A stretch of 64,000 nt of DNA from Pseudorasbora parva (Eukaryota > Chordata > Actinopteri > Cypriniformes > Gobionidae): positions 27,964,926-28,028,925 of the forward strand of contig NC_090185.1 in NCBI RefSeq assembly GCF_024679245.1, read 5' to 3'. The stretch's first letter is position 1, and the number at the start of each line of letters is the position of its first letter. Both the position numbers and the translations under genes were made by a program. Shown here piece by piece: positions 62,262-64,000 of the stretch. The notes under the pieces were generated by a model. The model was given only the letters and a program-made list of their open reading frames with translations. It ran no database searches and was not told the DNA's origin.

Positions 62262-62301
62262 CTCTAAATGAATTGGGCTCCATCTATTAAGATTGAAAGC
62301 C

Positions 62302-62769
62302 TTAAAGGGTTATTTCACCCCAAAATGAAAATTCTCTCATTAATTACTCACCCTCGTGTCGATCAACACTCGTAAGATCTCTGTTCATCTTCGAAACAAA
62401 AATTAAGATATTTTTGTTGAAATCCAATGGCTCAGAAAGGCCTCATTGGCACCAATGTCATTTCCTCTGTCAAGACGTAGTTACAAAGCCCATCTCACTA
62501 CAGTGGCTCTACAATCATTTTATGAAGCGACGAGAGTAGTTTTTGTGCGCAAAAAAACGAAATAACGACTTATATAGTGATGGGCCGGTTTCAAAACAAA
62601 GTTTCGAACGTTATTAATCAGTGTATCGATTCATGATTCGGATCGCCAATGTCACGTGATTTCAGCAGTTTTACACTCAAACCGAATCATGAATCAATAC
62701 ACTGATTCATAACCGTCCGAAACTTTAATTAATGACAGAATTTTCATTTTTGGATGAACTAACCCTTTC
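62302..62769. mobile_element. 468-bp palindromic MITE, same family as 28.4 kb
   Basis: It starts TTAAAGGGTTATTTCACCCC and ends GGATGAACTAACCCTTT. It shares the CAATGGCTCAGAAAGGCC and AAAGCCCATCTCACTACAG blocks with 28395-29061, but has lost most of the second arm. Confidence 0.8.
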
Positions 62770-62789
62770 CCCCCACATCTCCCCTTCCC

Positions 62790-63085
62790 TCTCTTATTTC
62801 TGTCAATAGGGGGGATGGGGAGATCAATGAGATTTCAATCAATGAGTTTAAGCTATATTTAAATCAAACATTTCAAGCTTTTTGCACTTGTTCTTTTTCT
62901 TAATCATGTATTATTGCTGGAAATGTGTGTGTGGTGTTTTTTTTTAATGTATTTATTTTTACTTAGTTGGTTTCATTTTGTTTTTTTGTGTGCTGCTACC
63001 TTGGCCAGGGCTCACTTGTAAATTAGATATCTATCTCAATGTGATTTTATTCCCTGGTTAAATAAAGGTATAATAAAAAAACATT
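62790..63085 (+). mobile_element. Probable LINE 3' end
   Basis: It ends with TCTCAATGTGATTTTATTCC, CTGGTTAAATAAAGGTATAATAAAA. This is the tail seen on L2-type LINE copies in fish. No ORF remains attached. Confidence 0.4.
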
Positions 63086-64000
63086 GAGGGAGGATGTTTC
63101 AGCTGGGACTTTTTACTGCACCGAGTCGAAGTACTCTCAGAAGTGCTATTCCGCCATACATTATAGTTCTTCTTTTTAATCCGCTTAGAAAAGCGGCACG
63201 TTTTATTTTGTCACCATACTTGATCGTTCAACTATTCGTGTAACTGTGTTTAAATAAGGGAAACGTGTAGGCGTTTGGTCGCTTCCAACTTGATCTCTGT
63301 TTGGTACCATTAGTGAATAAACTGGGCTTAGTGGGCTAAGCTAAATGCTATCAGATCGTCACCGCGAGTCAGAGCGATTACGTGCACGCACTCAGACGAG
63401 AGAGGTATGTATCATCTCGTCTTAGCTAAGGGAATAAAATAGTTTAATATGAAAAAGCGGTGAAGTATCCCTTTAAATCTCCCGTTCTTCGCGATTCCAT
63501 CTTTCAAACTTTAGTTAGTGTGTAATGTTGCTGTTAGAGCATAAATAATACCTGTAAAATTATAAAGCTCAAAGTTCAATGCCAAGCGAGATATTTTATT
63601 TAACAGAAGTTCCCTTTCAAAGCCTACAGCGAACGGCCGGTTTGGACTACAGCCCTGCACTTCCTTCAGGAATGACGTCACTAGAACCGTTTGTTGACTA
63701 ACCCTCCACCCACAAGAACACGCAAAATAGGGGGCGTGGTCTCGTTGCTCTCTCACGTGGAGAAGAGCGCACATTCAGCGCTTGCATCTCCCCGTTACGG
63801 TAAGAGGCGGGAACTTTCCGGGCAAAGTGCGCTAAGCTGCGGTCCAATCACAACATGGGAAGCGCTGGCCCAATCAGAACTCGTTATGTGTTTCTGAAGG
63901 AGGGACTTCATAGAACAAGGAAATCATCAGGCCATTTTTAGGACAGAGAAAACAGCGCTGCACAGATAAGTAAATTGTGTGAAAAATACTGTTTTTTTAC
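63086..64000. mobile_element. Fragments of one or two non-autonomous transposons
   Basis: 63100-63475 (GCACCGAGTCGAAGTACTCTC ... GTGAAGTATCCCTTTAAA) and 63600-63960 (AAGCCTACAGCGAACGGCCG ... GGAGGGACTTCATAGAAC) have the GC-rich, promoter-like look of widespread fish repeats. The window cuts the second; ends were not resolved. Confidence 0.4.

Overview
The window is vertebrate nuclear DNA, almost certainly from a cyprinid-type teleost fish. It is AT-rich and intron-poor in recognisable coding sequence. It is crowded with short palindromic DNA transposons, Tc1-like transposase relics, long GT/CA, GA/CT and TA microsatellites, and one DIRS-type retrotransposon. This mixture is typical of carp, goldfish and zebrafish relatives. 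There are no operons, bacterial promoters, CRISPR arrays, rRNAs or tRNAs that I can support. Species cannot be fixed without a search.

Layout. 1-15 kb: no host gene seen; microsatellites, a GT-linked repeat family present several times, palindromic MITEs, a Tc1 relic (3.67-4.36 kb) and a 462-bp non-autonomous element with clear flanking target duplications (8.49-8.95 kb). 15.1-15.3 kb: a weak candidate first exon with a signal-peptide-like reading frame and a good splice donor. 15.3-37.2 kb: long non-coding stretch filled with MITEs and satellite-like tracts, possibly upstream region or intron. 37.17-39.26 kb: the one certain host gene, vasorin (683 aa, whole coding region in one exon behind a splice acceptor), followed by a candidate 3' UTR to about 41.15 kb. 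42.78-43.05 kb: a probable last exon of an unidentified minus-strand gene, ending tail-to-tail with vasorin. 44.6-45.9 kb: a 1.29-kb fold-back palindrome. 47.03-52.39 kb: a nearly complete DIRS element. 52.4-64 kb: MITEs, a degenerate GAAT tract, two Tc1 relics, one interrupted by a smaller transposon, a diverged DIRS end, and a probable LINE tail.

The DIRS element is the richest object. It has a gag-like frame broken by one frameshift, an intact-looking reverse transcriptase/RNase H/methyltransferase frame, an intact-looking tyrosine recombinase frame with the R-H-R-Y set, inverted terminal repeats, and an internal complementary region whose two halves match the two outer ends exactly. GTT is present at both borders and no longer target duplication is seen, as expected for integration by a recombinase. 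Vasorin encodes a type I membrane glycoprotein with LRR, EGF and fibronectin III domains. In mammals this protein is a TGF-beta-binding regulator released by shedding.
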